Origin: Psychrobacter aestuarii
GTDB lineage: Bacteria > Pseudomonadota > Gammaproteobacteria > Pseudomonadales > Moraxellaceae
DNA length: 64,000 nucleotides
NCBI RefSeq assembly: GCF_904846035.1
Contig: NZ_CAJGYT010000001.1
Location: 124,001 to 188,000 of the forward strand
Direction of reading: 5' to 3'
A program made the position numbers and the translations under genes. Below are positions 53,993 to 63,278 of the stretch, piece by piece (positions within the stretch are counted from its first letter, which is position 1; each line of letters begins with the position of its first letter). The notes under the pieces were generated by a model. The model had not been told where the DNA came from. It saw nothing but the letters and a program-made list of their open reading frames with translations, and made no database searches.

Positions 53993-54895
53993 TTATTGGT
54001 CTTGGTTCGGTTTGTCTTTAAATAAGGTATCGAGCTTTTCTTCATACGCGTGATAACCCAAGAAGTCATACAGCGCCATCCGCGTCTGCATCGTATCGAC
54101 CACCGCCGCTTGCGAGCCGTCGGCTAAGATATGCTGATAGACATTGAGCGCCGCTTGGCTCATCGCACGAAATGCTGAGAGCGGATAAAGCACCATCTCG
54201 ACGCCGACATCAAACAGCGCCTCGGTGCTGTACAATTCGGTCTGCCCAAACTCGGTCATGTTGGCAAGCACGGGAATGTCCAAAACCTCGGTAAACTTGC
54301 GATACATCTCGATATCGGTCAGCGCTTCGGCAAATATCATATCCGCGCCCGCTTCAGCAAAGGCAACGGCACGCTCGACCGCCGCATCCAATCCTTCGAC
54401 CGCGAGCGCATCGGTACGCGCCATCACCACAAAGTCGGCGTCCGTGCGCGCATCCAGCGCTGCTTTTAAACGATCTGTCATCTCTGCAATGCTGACAATG
54501 GACTTGTTGGGGCGATGTCCGCAGCGTTTTTGTGCCACTTGGTCTTCAATGTGCACCGCCGCCACGCCTGCTTTTTCCATTTTCTTGATAGTTTGCGCAA
54601 TGTTGAACGCACCGCCAAATCCCGTGTCAATGTCTACAAGTAGCGGCGTGTCTACCGCGTCGGTAATACGGCGGGCGTCCTCTAACACATTGTCAAGGCT
54701 GGTCATACCCAAATCAGGCAAACCAAAGGACGCATTTGCCACGCCTGCACCCGACAGATACAGCGCCTGATGCCCGACTTGGCTCGCCAGCATGGCACTG
54801 TAGGCGTTAATCGCGCCGACAATCTGTAATGGCTTGCCAGCCTTGGTGTGCTCGGTGAGGGTATGATAAAAGCGTGCGCCTGCAGATGCGGTCAT
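53993..54895 (-). CDS. prpB: Methylisocitrate lyase PrpB
   Basis: The 300-residue protein belongs to the isocitrate lyase/PEP mutase superfamily. It has the metal-binding [12 protein letters not shown], the catalytic KRCGH motif (about 123-127) and [15 protein letters not shown]. It cleaves 2-methylisocitrate to pyruvate and succinate. It is the first gene of the leftward prpB-prpC-(lipoprotein)-acnD-prpF run, and AAGGACA lies upstream of its ATG. Confidence 0.95.
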   Translation of the reverse strand: MTASAGARFYHTLTEHTKAGKPLQIVGAINAYSAMLASQVGHQALYLSGAGVANASFGLPDLGMTSLDNVLEDARRITDAVDTPLLVDIDTGFGGAFNIAQTIKKMEKAGVAAVHIEDQVAQKRCGHRPNKSIVSIAEMTDRLKAALDARTDADFVVMARTDALAVEGLDAAVERAVAFAEAGADMIFAEALTDIEMYRKFTEVLDIPVLANMTEFGQTELYSTEALFDVGVEMVLYPLSAFRAMSQAALNVYQHILADGSQAAVVDTMQTRMALYDFLGYHAYEEKLDTLFKDKPNQDQ

Positions 54896-55285
54896 GACAT
54901 GTCCTTATGCGATGTAATCAATAATCAATAACAATCAATAAATGTGCTGTTCGTCAAGCATACGCCCAAAATTCACGCAGTTCAAAGCCAGAAAACAGGC
55001 TAAAAATCCACATTTAGCCAATAACAAACGCTACTATTTGTTTTTTACATACTCTTATGTGCAGGCTAAGTATTTTTGCATTTACTATTCATATTTAAAA
55101 AATACCCAAAAAACTAGGCGGTACATCACTTACACTTTTTTACATTACTTTTGGCATTAATTTAAAAAAGGACAATTAACAAGGGCAGGGCATTTGCTGA
55201 TTAGCGTTATTTTTGGCAATAAAAAACCCGCTGGCAGGACGCTGGCGGGTTTTTATTTATAGGATAAGTCGTTACCGCGATGCGC
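54896..55285. other. Intergenic region upstream of prpB
   Basis: About 390 bases lie between prpB and the end of the second NRAMP-like gene. The stretch is strongly AT-rich at 55000-55180 and should contain the prp promoter. The only defined feature is the terminator at 55221-55254. No GntR or PrpR-type regulator gene is present here. Confidence 0.6.
55221..55254 (-). terminator. Terminator after the NRAMP-fold transporter
   Basis: AAAAACCCGC and GCGGGTTTTT form a 10-bp stem around a 13-base loop. On the leftward strand a T-run follows, just past the stop of the gene at 55286-56560. It separates that gene from prpB. Confidence 0.88.
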
Positions 55286-56560
55286 TTACGCAAGCAGTCC
55301 TGTCAAGTTGGCTAGGAACAGCAGCGCAAAACCTGCCAAGAAGATAAGACCTGCGATAGACAACGCGTTCATACCAAAGGACAGCTTTTGGCGGTTTTTG
55401 ACCAAGGAGTAGTTTAACCAACCAAAAATCGGCGCAGAAACGAATGCCGAAATCATAGCGAATTTAAGCATGGAACCCAGCTGACCTGTGAAGAAAGTAA
55501 TAATCACTAAGCCGCCACCGATAGCGTAGGTCGTCCAAAAGGCAATTTGTTTTTTATTAATCTCCTCTTGTCCGCGTATCAAGCGCCAGCATTCGGCATT
55601 GGCGCGACCGTAGCCGTCAGCACAAGTGATGGTCGTGCCGAACATACACATAAAGGCGATAAAGGCGACGAGCAGACGCGACCAATCGCCGATGGTATTG
55701 GTATACATACCAATCAGCTGCGCGATGTACGCCCCGCCAGCGGTCTCAATCGGCTGCCCCGAGCCGTACTGTACGAAGACGCCCAACGATAAGAAAAACA
55801 GCGCCAAAATGGCCGAAATCAAATAGCCAACATTAAAATCCAGCAAGCCTTGGCGGTGGTTGGTATGGTCGGCTTTCACCTTGGCTGACGTCCACATCGA
55901 GGTAATCGCGGCAAATTCTAGCGGCGCGGGCATCCAGCCCATCAGTGCTACGATAAAGCCTAGCGTCGCCAAGTTCCAAGGCGAAGCCGCCACAAAATCA
56001 GGCGTCATCACCGCAGGCTTGCCCGCCGCAATCATCACCGCAATCACGGTCGCGGCGGTGAGCGATATCATAATCCACTTGGTGACTTTATCCAGCAGGC
56101 GAAAGTGTCCGCCAATCAAAAACACCCAAGAGACCGCCGTCACGATAAAGGCGAGCGTCATCGTCGATAAGCCCAACGACTCAGGCAGCATAAAGCCGAG
56201 AATCACCGCCGCAATCAAGGACACTGCGCCCGTGCTGATGACCGCAGAGAGGATGGACAACACAAAATATACCCACAGATAAGCGGGTGAGCGCTTAGCG
56301 TAGCCTGCAATCAGACTTTCATTGGTGTCATAGACATAATCGGTGCCAAAGCGAAAAAACGGATACTTAAACAAATTGGCAAGGACAATCATAATCGCCA
56401 GCTGCCAGCCGTATAGCGCGCCCGCCTGCGTCGATGAAATCAGATGCGAGCCGCCAATCGCTGCTGTCGCCATTAGAATGCCTGGACCAAAGATACGCCA
56501 GCTAAAGCCCTGCGGCTGTGCGTTATCGGCTTGTGCCGTGTCGGGGTAGGATGTACTCAT
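55286..56560 (-). CDS. NRAMP-fold transporter without the metal motif
   Basis: The 424-residue inner-membrane protein has about 11 hydrophobic segments. In helix 1 the NRAMP metal motif DPGN is replaced by FGPGILMATAAIGGSHL, and helix 6 has MGWMPAPLEFAA in place of MPHN. It belongs to the NRAMP-related group whose substrates are not divalent metals or are unknown. It is divergent from nothing and monocistronic, with its own terminator. A LysR gene lies 268 bases upstream on the same strand and may regulate it. Confidence 0.85.
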   Translation of the reverse strand: MSTSYPDTAQADNAQPQGFSWRIFGPGILMATAAIGGSHLISSTQAGALYGWQLAIMIVLANLFKYPFFRFGTDYVYDTNESLIAGYAKRSPAYLWVYFVLSILSAVISTGAVSLIAAVILGFMLPESLGLSTMTLAFIVTAVSWVFLIGGHFRLLDKVTKWIMISLTAATVIAVMIAAGKPAVMTPDFVAASPWNLATLGFIVALMGWMPAPLEFAAITSMWTSAKVKADHTNHRQGLLDFNVGYLISAILALFFLSLGVFVQYGSGQPIETAGGAYIAQLIGMYTNTIGDWSRLLVAFIAFMCMFGTTITCADGYGRANAECWRLIRGQEEINKKQIAFWTTYAIGGGLVIITFFTGQLGSMLKFAMISAFVSAPIFGWLNYSLVKNRQKLSFGMNALSIAGLIFLAGFALLFLANLTGLLA

Positions 56561-56828
56561 AGAACCTCATTAGACTCTCTATCGTGTCGCCATACCAAAG
56601 ATAATAAACGCGCTGTCCGTGTTATCAATGACTGTCAGACGTGCCCCAGCTCAGTCACCATACCGCAAGCTATGATGACGTGAGACTCGGCGTCCATTAT
56701 CTTTGGCGAAAGAAAAGAGAAGACTGTAGCATAAAGTGCATAGAAAGTGAGCAAAAGCAGATGGGCGCGTGGGTCATTGGGTCGCCTGACAGCACCATTC
56801 ATCGGACCGCCCATCAGGCAGCTGGAGG

Positions 56829-57812
56829 CTAAACAGGCAGCACCGACTGCTTACGATAAGTGATGCCGCGCTGTTCATACACCTGATAGATGGCGGACAG
56901 CAAGTCAGGCACGCGCGGATGTGGGCGGTCTTTGAGCGTTTGTAAATAAATGGGCGAAGTCACATCCTCATGCCACAGCGGTCGATAGGCAATCTGCGCG
57001 CTGCGTACGCTCTGTAGGCTGGCGGGGACGAGCGTTATGCCTTCACCTGCGGCCACCAAACCGAGCGCCACCTGCAAATCGCTGACCTTGGTCGTGAGTA
57101 ATGGCGTTATCCCATATTGGGCAAAGATATGCAGCAAGGGCTCGGTCACAGGCGGCTCACTCACCAGACGCTCAGCATCCGCCTGCTGCGCCTCCGTGAC
57201 GATGGCCTGACGGGCAGGCAGGTGCGTATTGTGATACAAAATCAAGTGCTGCTGCGCCAAATCACTCAAGCGCTGATATGCCGCGTTTGCCGCAGGATGC
57301 GCCTTGGGTAGCGCCACCATATAGCGCTCATGCCGCAATAATACCTGCTGTGTCCATGCGTCTTGATAAAAAAAGCGCCCAAAGCCCACATCAATCTCGC
57401 CCGATTTGAGCGCCTTTAGCTGCTGATACGAGCTGATGTCACACAAGCGCACCTCAATATCGGCATGCGCTCGCTTGAGCGTGGCGATGACCTCGGGCAG
57501 CAGCCCATATAATACCGAGGGTACAAAACCAATACGCAGCTCAGGGCTGGGATTGGCAAGACGCTGGGTCATACTGGTGATGGTCTGCATCTCAATGAGC
57601 AGCGTGCGCATTTTTTTATAAAAAAACTCGCCCGCCTCGGTCAGTTGTAGCGGACGGTGCTGACGCTCAATGAGCAGCACCCCCATGGTCGTCTCAAGCT
57701 GTTTTAACAAGCGACTGAGGCTCGGCTGCGAGAGTTGTGTGCGCTCAGCGGCAAGGCTAAAGCTTTGCGCCTCAGCGATGGCCACAAACGCTTTGAGCTG
57801 TTTGATATCCAT
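56829..57812 (-). CDS. LysR-family transcriptional regulator
   Basis: The 327-residue protein has the LysR helix-turn-helix LKAFVAIAEAQSFSLAAERT, LSQPSLSRLLKQLETTMGV and an effector-binding domain that begins RIGFVPSVLYGLLPEVIATL. It is a CbbR/CatM-like member, a group often linked with aromatic or organic acid use. It lies upstream of the NRAMP-fold transporter in the same direction. The transporter and the prp operon are candidate targets. Confidence 0.92.
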   Translation of the reverse strand: MDIKQLKAFVAIAEAQSFSLAAERTQLSQPSLSRLLKQLETTMGVLLIERQHRPLQLTEAGEFFYKKMRTLLIEMQTITSMTQRLANPSPELRIGFVPSVLYGLLPEVIATLKRAHADIEVRLCDISSYQQLKALKSGEIDVGFGRFFYQDAWTQQVLLRHERYMVALPKAHPAANAAYQRLSDLAQQHLILYHNTHLPARQAIVTEAQQADAERLVSEPPVTEPLLHIFAQYGITPLLTTKVSDLQVALGLVAAGEGITLVPASLQSVRSAQIAYRPLWHEDVTSPIYLQTLKDRPHPRVPDLLSAIYQVYEQRGITYRKQSVLPV

Positions 57813-58069
57813 GATTGTCCATAGCGATAAGTTATCGAGCGATGCCGCAACAGTAGCAAAAAAGCAGCACTTGTTCGGTATCTTTTTGGCGTATTTTATG
57901 CAAGATTTATAAGGTAACCATAGGGGTTAAGATACCGTATATTGAAAGTCTATGACATACAGGTATCAAAGTATTTGCCCCATTTTTGCTAAAAGGGTGA
58001 CGCCTTTTGCAACAGATTGCCCCTATATCACAGGCTAAACATAGCACAGCGCATACGGCTCGGTACATT

Positions 58070-58861
58070 ATGAATAATAATAATGATGACGCTCAAAGAC
58101 ACCCTCCTGACTTGACGACTGACACAAATGGTCGACAAGGTGACATTTATGAGCGTTTTTTAGAAAGAATGCAACAAATTGAGGGGGGTAATGCCTCAAG
58201 CACACCGCAAGACAGCGTGCTGGATCACGACGCGTTTGAGCCGTTAAGTGATGAAGAATTACAAATGTTTGCTGAATTTAATGAGCAAACCGAAGTCATT
58301 GCCGCGCGTTATGATGCCGAGCATCCCGAAGAAGTCGCTGCCGAGCATCAGCCGCCGCCCACCTTTGATAGGGTAGAGGCTGGCGGGTTTGAGGACGAAA
58401 ACGCCGCACTGTCTTGCCCGCTGATGACCGTAGAGCCGCCAGAGCCTGCGCCGCACACCTTGCAAAAGAAAAAACCTGTAACCAAAACGTCAAAGCATGT
58501 ATTGCGTGGTCTGATGCTACTCATTATTGGTATTGTCAGCGGTGTCATTATCAGTGCTTTGGCTATCTTTGCGCTCGACCCTGATGTGCTGACTACGGTG
58601 ATGGGCGATGACAACGCAAATACCGACACGCCAGCAGTCATGACCACCGATAGCGCATCGACGCCTGCACCAGCCACTACCGCCACTCAAGCAGTAGCGC
58701 CTGAGAACACGACCACTGCCTCGGATACGGATGCAAGCACTACTGCCGCCAGTGACAATGCAGCAGCGCCAACACCTGTGACGGCGGACAACGCGCCCAT
58801 CACTTACGAAGACTTCCGCGAAGAAGCACAGACGACGTTGTATCGGGATACGTCGAAATAA
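58070..58861 (+). CDS. Single-pass membrane protein with acidic and Ala/Thr-rich tails
   Basis: The protein has about 263 residues. A Glu/Asp-rich cytosolic part (1-140) with PLSDEELQMFAEFNEQTE is followed by a basic stretch (KKKPVTKTSKHVLRG), one membrane helix (about 148-169) and a low-complexity Thr/Ala/Pro/Asp-rich periplasmic segment. A short C-terminal ITYEDFREEAQTTLYRD follows. ATG 58070 is preferred to TTG 58007, which lacks a ribosome site. The function is unknown; the layout resembles an envelope linker or scaffold protein. Confidence 0.65.
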   Translation: MNNNNDDAQRHPPDLTTDTNGRQGDIYERFLERMQQIEGGNASSTPQDSVLDHDAFEPLSDEELQMFAEFNEQTEVIAARYDAEHPEEVAAEHQPPPTFDRVEAGGFEDENAALSCPLMTVEPPEPAPHTLQKKKPVTKTSKHVLRGLMLLIIGIVSGVIISALAIFALDPDVLTTVMGDDNANTDTPAVMTTDSASTPAPATTATQAVAPENTTTASDTDASTTAASDNAAAPTPVTADNAPITYEDFREEAQTTLYRDTSK

Positions 58862-59052
58862 ACCTTGCCTGTCTTTTCTTTTCGATTCTTCAATTTAGTG
58901 GCTATTGGTTGTTCGCCAGATGCGTAACTATCTGCCAAAGATAAGCGGCTTGATGATAAACACGCCCGTCGCATAAGCCATTCTTTTTTACATTTGACCG
59001 TGCCGCGTCAGCACTTTATGCTAATACGTTTTTGGCACACAGCGGGCACATT

Positions 59053-59805
59053 ATGACATTACGTATTCACGCATTACTACACGTCGACTTTGAAGATTTG
59101 GGCATCATTGCCGATTGGGCGGACACGCAAGGGCATACCGTCAGCTACACGCGCTTTTATCAGGGCGATAGCTTGCCCGAGCAAGCGGATTTTGATTGGC
59201 TGATTGTCATGGGTGGTCCAATGAGTATCCATGATGAGAGCGAATACCCATGGCTCGTGCAAGAAAAGCCCTTTATTCAGCAAAGTATTGACGCGGGCAA
59301 GACCGTGTTGGGGATTTGCCTCGGCTCACAGCTTATCGCGCACGTGCTGGGCGGGCAGGTCGCGCCATCAGGGGTGAAAGAAATCGGCTGGCTGCCAATT
59401 ACCCTCACGCCAGCAGCTGCAGTACATCCGTTGTTAAACGGCTTACCCAGCGAGCCCTTTACCGTGTTTCACTGGCATGGTGATGGCTTTAGCGTACCAA
59501 AGGGCGCAATAGCGATTGCCGAATCAGATGCGTGGATGAATCAAGGCTTTATTTACCAAAGCAGCGCGCAGCAAGACGCGGGCGCATATACGCTGGCGTG
59601 GCAGTGTCATTTTGAAGTGACTACCGATAGTATGAATAACATGCTTGCGCACGGCGCAGCAGAAATCCAAAGCGAGCACGATAATTATCCTGATAGCGTA
59701 CAGTCTGTGGACGTGATTAAAACTGCTGCGCCTGCGCATATTAATGACAACAACGCATGGCTGATGACGATATTGAACAGGCTTGCTGGCAAGTGGGGCG
59801 TCTAA
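59053..59805 (+). CDS. Class I glutamine amidotransferase-like protein
   Basis: The 250-residue protein has the nucleophile elbow LGICLGSQLIAHVLGG (about 87-102), with the Cys in GICLGS. It also has VFHWHGDGFSVP and, near the C-terminus, WQCHFEVT, whose His and Glu complete the Cys-His-Glu triad. MGGPMSIHDE is the oxyanion-side motif. It resembles the guaA-like amidotransferases of the YfeJ type that act on free glutamine or gamma-glutamyl compounds. ATG 59053 is preferred over TTG 59032. No synthase partner is adjacent. Confidence 0.88.
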   Translation: MTLRIHALLHVDFEDLGIIADWADTQGHTVSYTRFYQGDSLPEQADFDWLIVMGGPMSIHDESEYPWLVQEKPFIQQSIDAGKTVLGICLGSQLIAHVLGGQVAPSGVKEIGWLPITLTPAAAVHPLLNGLPSEPFTVFHWHGDGFSVPKGAIAIAESDAWMNQGFIYQSSAQQDAGAYTLAWQCHFEVTTDSMNNMLAHGAAEIQSEHDNYPDSVQSVDVIKTAAPAHINDNNAWLMTILNRLAGKWGV

Positions 59806-59981
59806 TGATATCGCTGCTTCCATGTTTAAGATGGCAAGCTGTCCAATAAGCCTTTAACGCGTGGTATCTATTTTTATCGCGATTCACTATGATGGTCGCC
59901 CGTTATCTTTATACACCAACACCTTTATACATAAACGCTTGCTTATTGCTGATGAGCAGCAGTAACGCAGGGGAGTCTGCC

Positions 59982-60407
59982 ATGATTAATACCAAAATAT
60001 ATAAGTCCATCTATAGTTTGGCGGAAGAGCTATTGGATGCCGATAGACGCGGTGACCAAGCGGCTTTTGATGCCCATTACGCTGTATTGCAGACCATCTG
60101 CACCGCTAACGAAGATACGGACAAAGACCATCCAGAGCAGTGGGAGACATTAGCCGACTTTACAGAATCGCGTGAAGACGCCCTCGCGCTCTATGAAAAA
60201 GCGCTTAGCAAAGCGGTCGCTATCAATGCAAAAGACCATATGGCCTCTATTGCGTTTTCGATGGCGATGCTACAGCTTGAGCTGGGACAGAATGAGGCGG
60301 CGATTGTGAACCTACAAAATGCCAAAGCCAGCGCCAATAAGAGTGATGACAAAGTACTCAAAGCAGAAATAGAGGAACAGCTTGCTCAGCAGTTGGCTGC
60401 TCGTTAA
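59982..60407 (+). CDS. TPR-like helical protein
   Basis: The 141-residue protein is all helical. It contains one or two tetratricopeptide-like units, WETLADFTESREDALALYEK and SIAFSMAMLQLELGQNEAAI (about 50-110), and is a likely protein-interaction module. ATG 59982 has GGGGAG seven bases upstream. An in-frame extension to 59889 would add a hydrophobic start without a ribosome site and is rejected. The partner is unknown. Confidence 0.75.
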   Translation: MINTKIYKSIYSLAEELLDADRRGDQAAFDAHYAVLQTICTANEDTDKDHPEQWETLADFTESREDALALYEKALSKAVAINAKDHMASIAFSMAMLQLELGQNEAAIVNLQNAKASANKSDDKVLKAEIEEQLAQQLAAR

Positions 60408-60413
60408 TGCTGG

Positions 60414-60446
60414 CTGCCTGTTGATGAACTGACAACCGACAGGCAG
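60414..60446 (+). terminator. Possible terminator after the TPR-like gene
   Basis: CTGCCTGT at 60414-60421 pairs with ACAGGCAG at 60439-60446 around a 17-base loop. The following T content (GTTGTTTGGG) is poor. It lies between the convergent genes at 59982-60407 and 60468-61772. Confidence 0.45.
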
Positions 60447-60467
60447 GTTGTTTGGGTATTGAGCGCG

Positions 60468-61772
60468 TTATAAGGGGGCAGGACTGGCGAGATTTACCTC
60501 AACTGTGCGGTTATCGCTTTTATCAGCCGCTTGATAACGATGATAATGTCTTTGAATATCGATATATTCCGCGATGCGTTTGGCATCGTGCCACACGCCC
60601 CAAATAAAGCTTGAGCCTTTACCCGACAAATACGGCAGACCGACAAAATAAATGCCTGGCTCACTGGTGACACCACGGTTGTGTATCGGTGCGCCATTGT
60701 CCGCAAAGATATCAAAATCCAGCCAATGATAATCGTAGCCAAAACCTGATGCCCAAATGACACTGGTGATGTTGTCTTTGTCAAAATCTAAAGACAAGGT
60801 CGGCGCGTTCAGACACTCAGGCATGTCCATAAAGACTTTGGCTTCAGGCTCTTCGGGCAAGTCCAAGCCATTGTCCTCGATATACTTATCCATCTCATCC
60901 AGACTGGTTAGATAGTTTTTCTCGGCACTCAGTACATTGTCCACCAAGTCGTCATTAAACGTCACCGCGCTGTCAGTAAAGGCTTTGGTCATGCCGACCA
61001 GCGTGATGCCATCATGTCCCAGTTTGCGAAAATCAACGCTTTGTCCGCCGTTCATACCGCTGACCGCAAAGCCTTTAATTGGGCGCTGTGGCGGTGTGCT
61101 TTCATGCCACGTTCCCAGCACCCCGAGCCACCAGACATTATCGCGACCGCGATAGCTGCGTGGTGGGCGCTCATGTGGACCGACGGAGAGATAAACTTTT
61201 TTGCCTGCGTTATTGAGCTCGGTGGCAATTTGTACGCCTGATGAGCCTGCACCCACCACCAGTACTGCGCCCTCTGGCAACTGCTCAGGGTTTTTGTATT
61301 GGTCAGAATGGATTTGATAAAAGCTTGGGTTTTGTGGCGCGATAGCAGGAATGATGGGCTGCTGAAATGGCCCTGTGGCGACAACGATATTATTCGCGGA
61401 CAGCGTTCCTTGACTGGTGGTGACGCTAAAGCCTTTTTGGCGCTTATTTTTGACAATCTTTTGTACCTCAACACCTGTCTCAATAGGCGCAGCAATCATT
61501 TTGGCATAATCTTCAAAATACTGCGCCACCTCATTGTGCGGCACAAAGCTGTCTGGGTCATGCGGGAAGTCCATGCTCGGAAACTTGTCGTGCCAGCAAG
61601 GACCATTAGCGACCAATGAGTCCCAGCGGCGCGTGCGCCATGCTTCGGCGATTCTGTCTTTTTCTAAGACCAAATGCTCAATGCCCAACTGACTTAAATG
61701 CTCGCTCATCGCGATACCCGCTTGACCTGAACCCACCACCAGCGTATCCACGTTTTTGTTATCGATTGACAT
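60468..61772 (-). CDS. Flavin-containing monooxygenase-like oxidoreductase
   Basis: The 434-residue protein has an FAD site, LVVGSGQAGIAMSEHLSQLG (near the N-terminus), and a second Rossmann site for NAD(P)H, VVGAGSSGVQIATELN (about 170-185). IIWASGFGYDYHWLD-like sequence near the C-terminus is the usual FMO/FAD-oxidoreductase tail motif. It oxidises an organic substrate with NADPH and O2, or related chemistry. ATG 61772 has AGAGAGAA upstream; a further 19 codons are open. It is divergent from the RidA/DUF1028 genes. Confidence 0.88.
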   Translation of the reverse strand: MSIDNKNVDTLVVGSGQAGIAMSEHLSQLGIEHLVLEKDRIAEAWRTRRWDSLVANGPCWHDKFPSMDFPHDPDSFVPHNEVAQYFEDYAKMIAAPIETGVEVQKIVKNKRQKGFSVTTSQGTLSANNIVVATGPFQQPIIPAIAPQNPSFYQIHSDQYKNPEQLPEGAVLVVGAGSSGVQIATELNNAGKKVYLSVGPHERPPRSYRGRDNVWWLGVLGTWHESTPPQRPIKGFAVSGMNGGQSVDFRKLGHDGITLVGMTKAFTDSAVTFNDDLVDNVLSAEKNYLTSLDEMDKYIEDNGLDLPEEPEAKVFMDMPECLNAPTLSLDFDKDNITSVIWASGFGYDYHWLDFDIFADNGAPIHNRGVTSEPGIYFVGLPYLSGKGSSFIWGVWHDAKRIAEYIDIQRHYHRYQAADKSDNRTVEVNLASPAPL

Positions 61773-62072
61773 AGACTTATTCTCTCTACAGAAGTTAAGG
61801 TGTTCACTCACGACCATGACCTTCATCATAGTTTTTCTTTATTTTTAATGACAATCGTATGTCCTGAAGACCTGCCTCAAAAAAACCGAATCACTCTGAT
61901 ACGGATAAGCCTAATCACTGGAAAGGAATTCTTAATTTGCCTTGGTTTTGAATTCCGACATACTGAATGTAAGGCGCAAAACCACGCTTTGGGCATTAAG
62001 AATAAAGCACTCCTACTTTGTCTCGCGCCTACTACTTCACATTTATCATCCGTCTTTAGCAAGAGGCAGTCT
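61773..62072. promoter_or_regulatory. Divergent control region with a GGAATTC/GAATTCC inverted repeat
   Basis: This 300-base stretch lies between the leftward monooxygenase and the rightward RidA gene. GGAATTC at 61925-61931 is inverted as GAATTCC at 61950-61956, a spacing of 25 bases centre to centre (about 2.4 helical turns). It is a reasonable operator for the LysR-type regulator encoded at 63279. The open frame here continues into RidA, but no family sequence or ribosome site supports an upstream start. Confidence 0.45.
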
Positions 62073-62480
62073 ATGAAACACACCCGTATCCGACCGTTTA
62101 ACACCAAAGACACGTACCCTGAACAAAACATCGATAACGACTTGTGCCAAGCCGTCGTTGCCAAAGGCAGCACTGTGTTTTTGCGCGGACAGATTGGTCA
62201 AGATTTGGACACCAGCGAAAGCGTTTGTATCGGTAATGTCAAAGGTCAAGCCGAACAGGCAATGCACAATATCAATATGCTGCTGGCTGAGGCGGGCGGT
62301 GAGCTTGCCGATATCTGCAAAATTACCATCTACATCATCGACCCGCGCTACCGCGAAGAGGTGTACCGCGTGGTCGGGCGCTGGCTCAAAGGCGTACACC
62401 CTGTATCGACAGGTATTGTGGTATCAGCGCTGGCACGTCCTGAATGGTTGGTCGAAATCGACGCCATTGCGGTGATTTAG
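62073..62480 (+). CDS. RidA-family enamine/imine deaminase-like protein
   Basis: The 135-residue protein is a YjgF/RidA-family member. VFLRGQIGQDL and GNVKGQAEQAMHNINMLLAE are typical, and ALARPEWLVEIDAIAVI is the usual C-terminal strand-helix. RidA proteins hydrolyse reactive enamines and imines or act as deaminases in catabolic pathways. ATG 62073 has AAGAGGCAG upstream. The DUF1028 gene follows 98 bases later. Confidence 0.92.
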   Translation: MKHTRIRPFNTKDTYPEQNIDNDLCQAVVAKGSTVFLRGQIGQDLDTSESVCIGNVKGQAEQAMHNINMLLAEAGGELADICKITIYIIDPRYREEVYRVVGRWLKGVHPVSTGIVVSALARPEWLVEIDAIAVI

Positions 62481-62578
62481 GCCGCAGGCTTAGCGTTATG
62501 TTTGCTTTAACGCCAACAACGCCAATCCAAACAAGTACACGGTATTGATACTTTTATAACTAAGAATAAGGACAAACG

Positions 62579-63250
62579 ATGACATTTTCTATTATCGCGC
62601 GCTGTGAAAAGACAGGTCAGTTAGGGGCTGCCATCAGCTCGTCGTCACCCGCAGTCGCCTCGCGTTGTATCCGCGCTAAAGCAGGCGTTGGCGTAGTCGC
62701 CAGTCAAAACATCACCGACCCCAATTTATCGCAAGTGCTTATTGAGATGATGCAATACAATCTCACGCCGACCGATGCAGGTCATGAGCTGGTTAAGAGC
62801 ACGGAGTTTATTGAATACCGTCAGCTGATGGCATTGAACGCGACCAATCAGCCCTTTGTGTTTAGTGGCGCGCATACCCTCGGCACCTTTGCGACCGCCG
62901 AAGGCAAGTATGCCGCCTGCGCAGGTAATTTGCTGGACAATCCTTCTGTACCTGCCGCGATGCTTGAAACCTTTGAAAAAAGCAAAGGCGCGCTTGCCAG
63001 CCGCTTGCTTGCAAGCTTAGTATCGGGCTACCACGCAGGCGGCGAAGCGGGTGACGTGCATTCTGCGGGGCTACTCGTGGTGGACAAAGCCGCATGGCCG
63101 ATTGTGGATTTGCGAGTCGATTGGTCAGATACGCCCATCGAAGACTTGCAGCAGCTCTGGGGTATTTACGAACCACAGCTAGAAGACTATATCGTCAGGG
63201 CAATCAATCCCACCATCTCACCGAGTTACGGGGTGCCTGGGGACTTGTAA
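62579..63250 (+). CDS. DUF1028 family protein (Ntn-hydrolase-like)
   Basis: The 223-residue protein begins TFSIIARCEKTGQLGAAISS. Residues 24 onward, ASRCIRAKAGVGVVASQN, are the conserved DUF1028 core. The family has an N-terminal-nucleophile hydrolase-like fold and often lies next to amino-acid, nitrogen or peptide catabolism genes. AAGGAC lies upstream. It sits between RidA and a LysR gene on the same strand. No precise activity is known. Confidence 0.9.
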   Translation: MTFSIIARCEKTGQLGAAISSSSPAVASRCIRAKAGVGVVASQNITDPNLSQVLIEMMQYNLTPTDAGHELVKSTEFIEYRQLMALNATNQPFVFSGAHTLGTFATAEGKYAACAGNLLDNPSVPAAMLETFEKSKGALASRLLASLVSGYHAGGEAGDVHSAGLLVVDKAAWPIVDLRVDWSDTPIEDLQQLWGIYEPQLEDYIVRAINPTISPSYGVPGDL

Positions 63251-63278
63251 TTACAGACAAACAAACAAAGGATCTATC

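Noticed and set aside
54225-54770. 181-codon open frame antisense to prpB
   Set aside because: prpB is certain from its KRCGH motif and neighbours, so this is a shadow.
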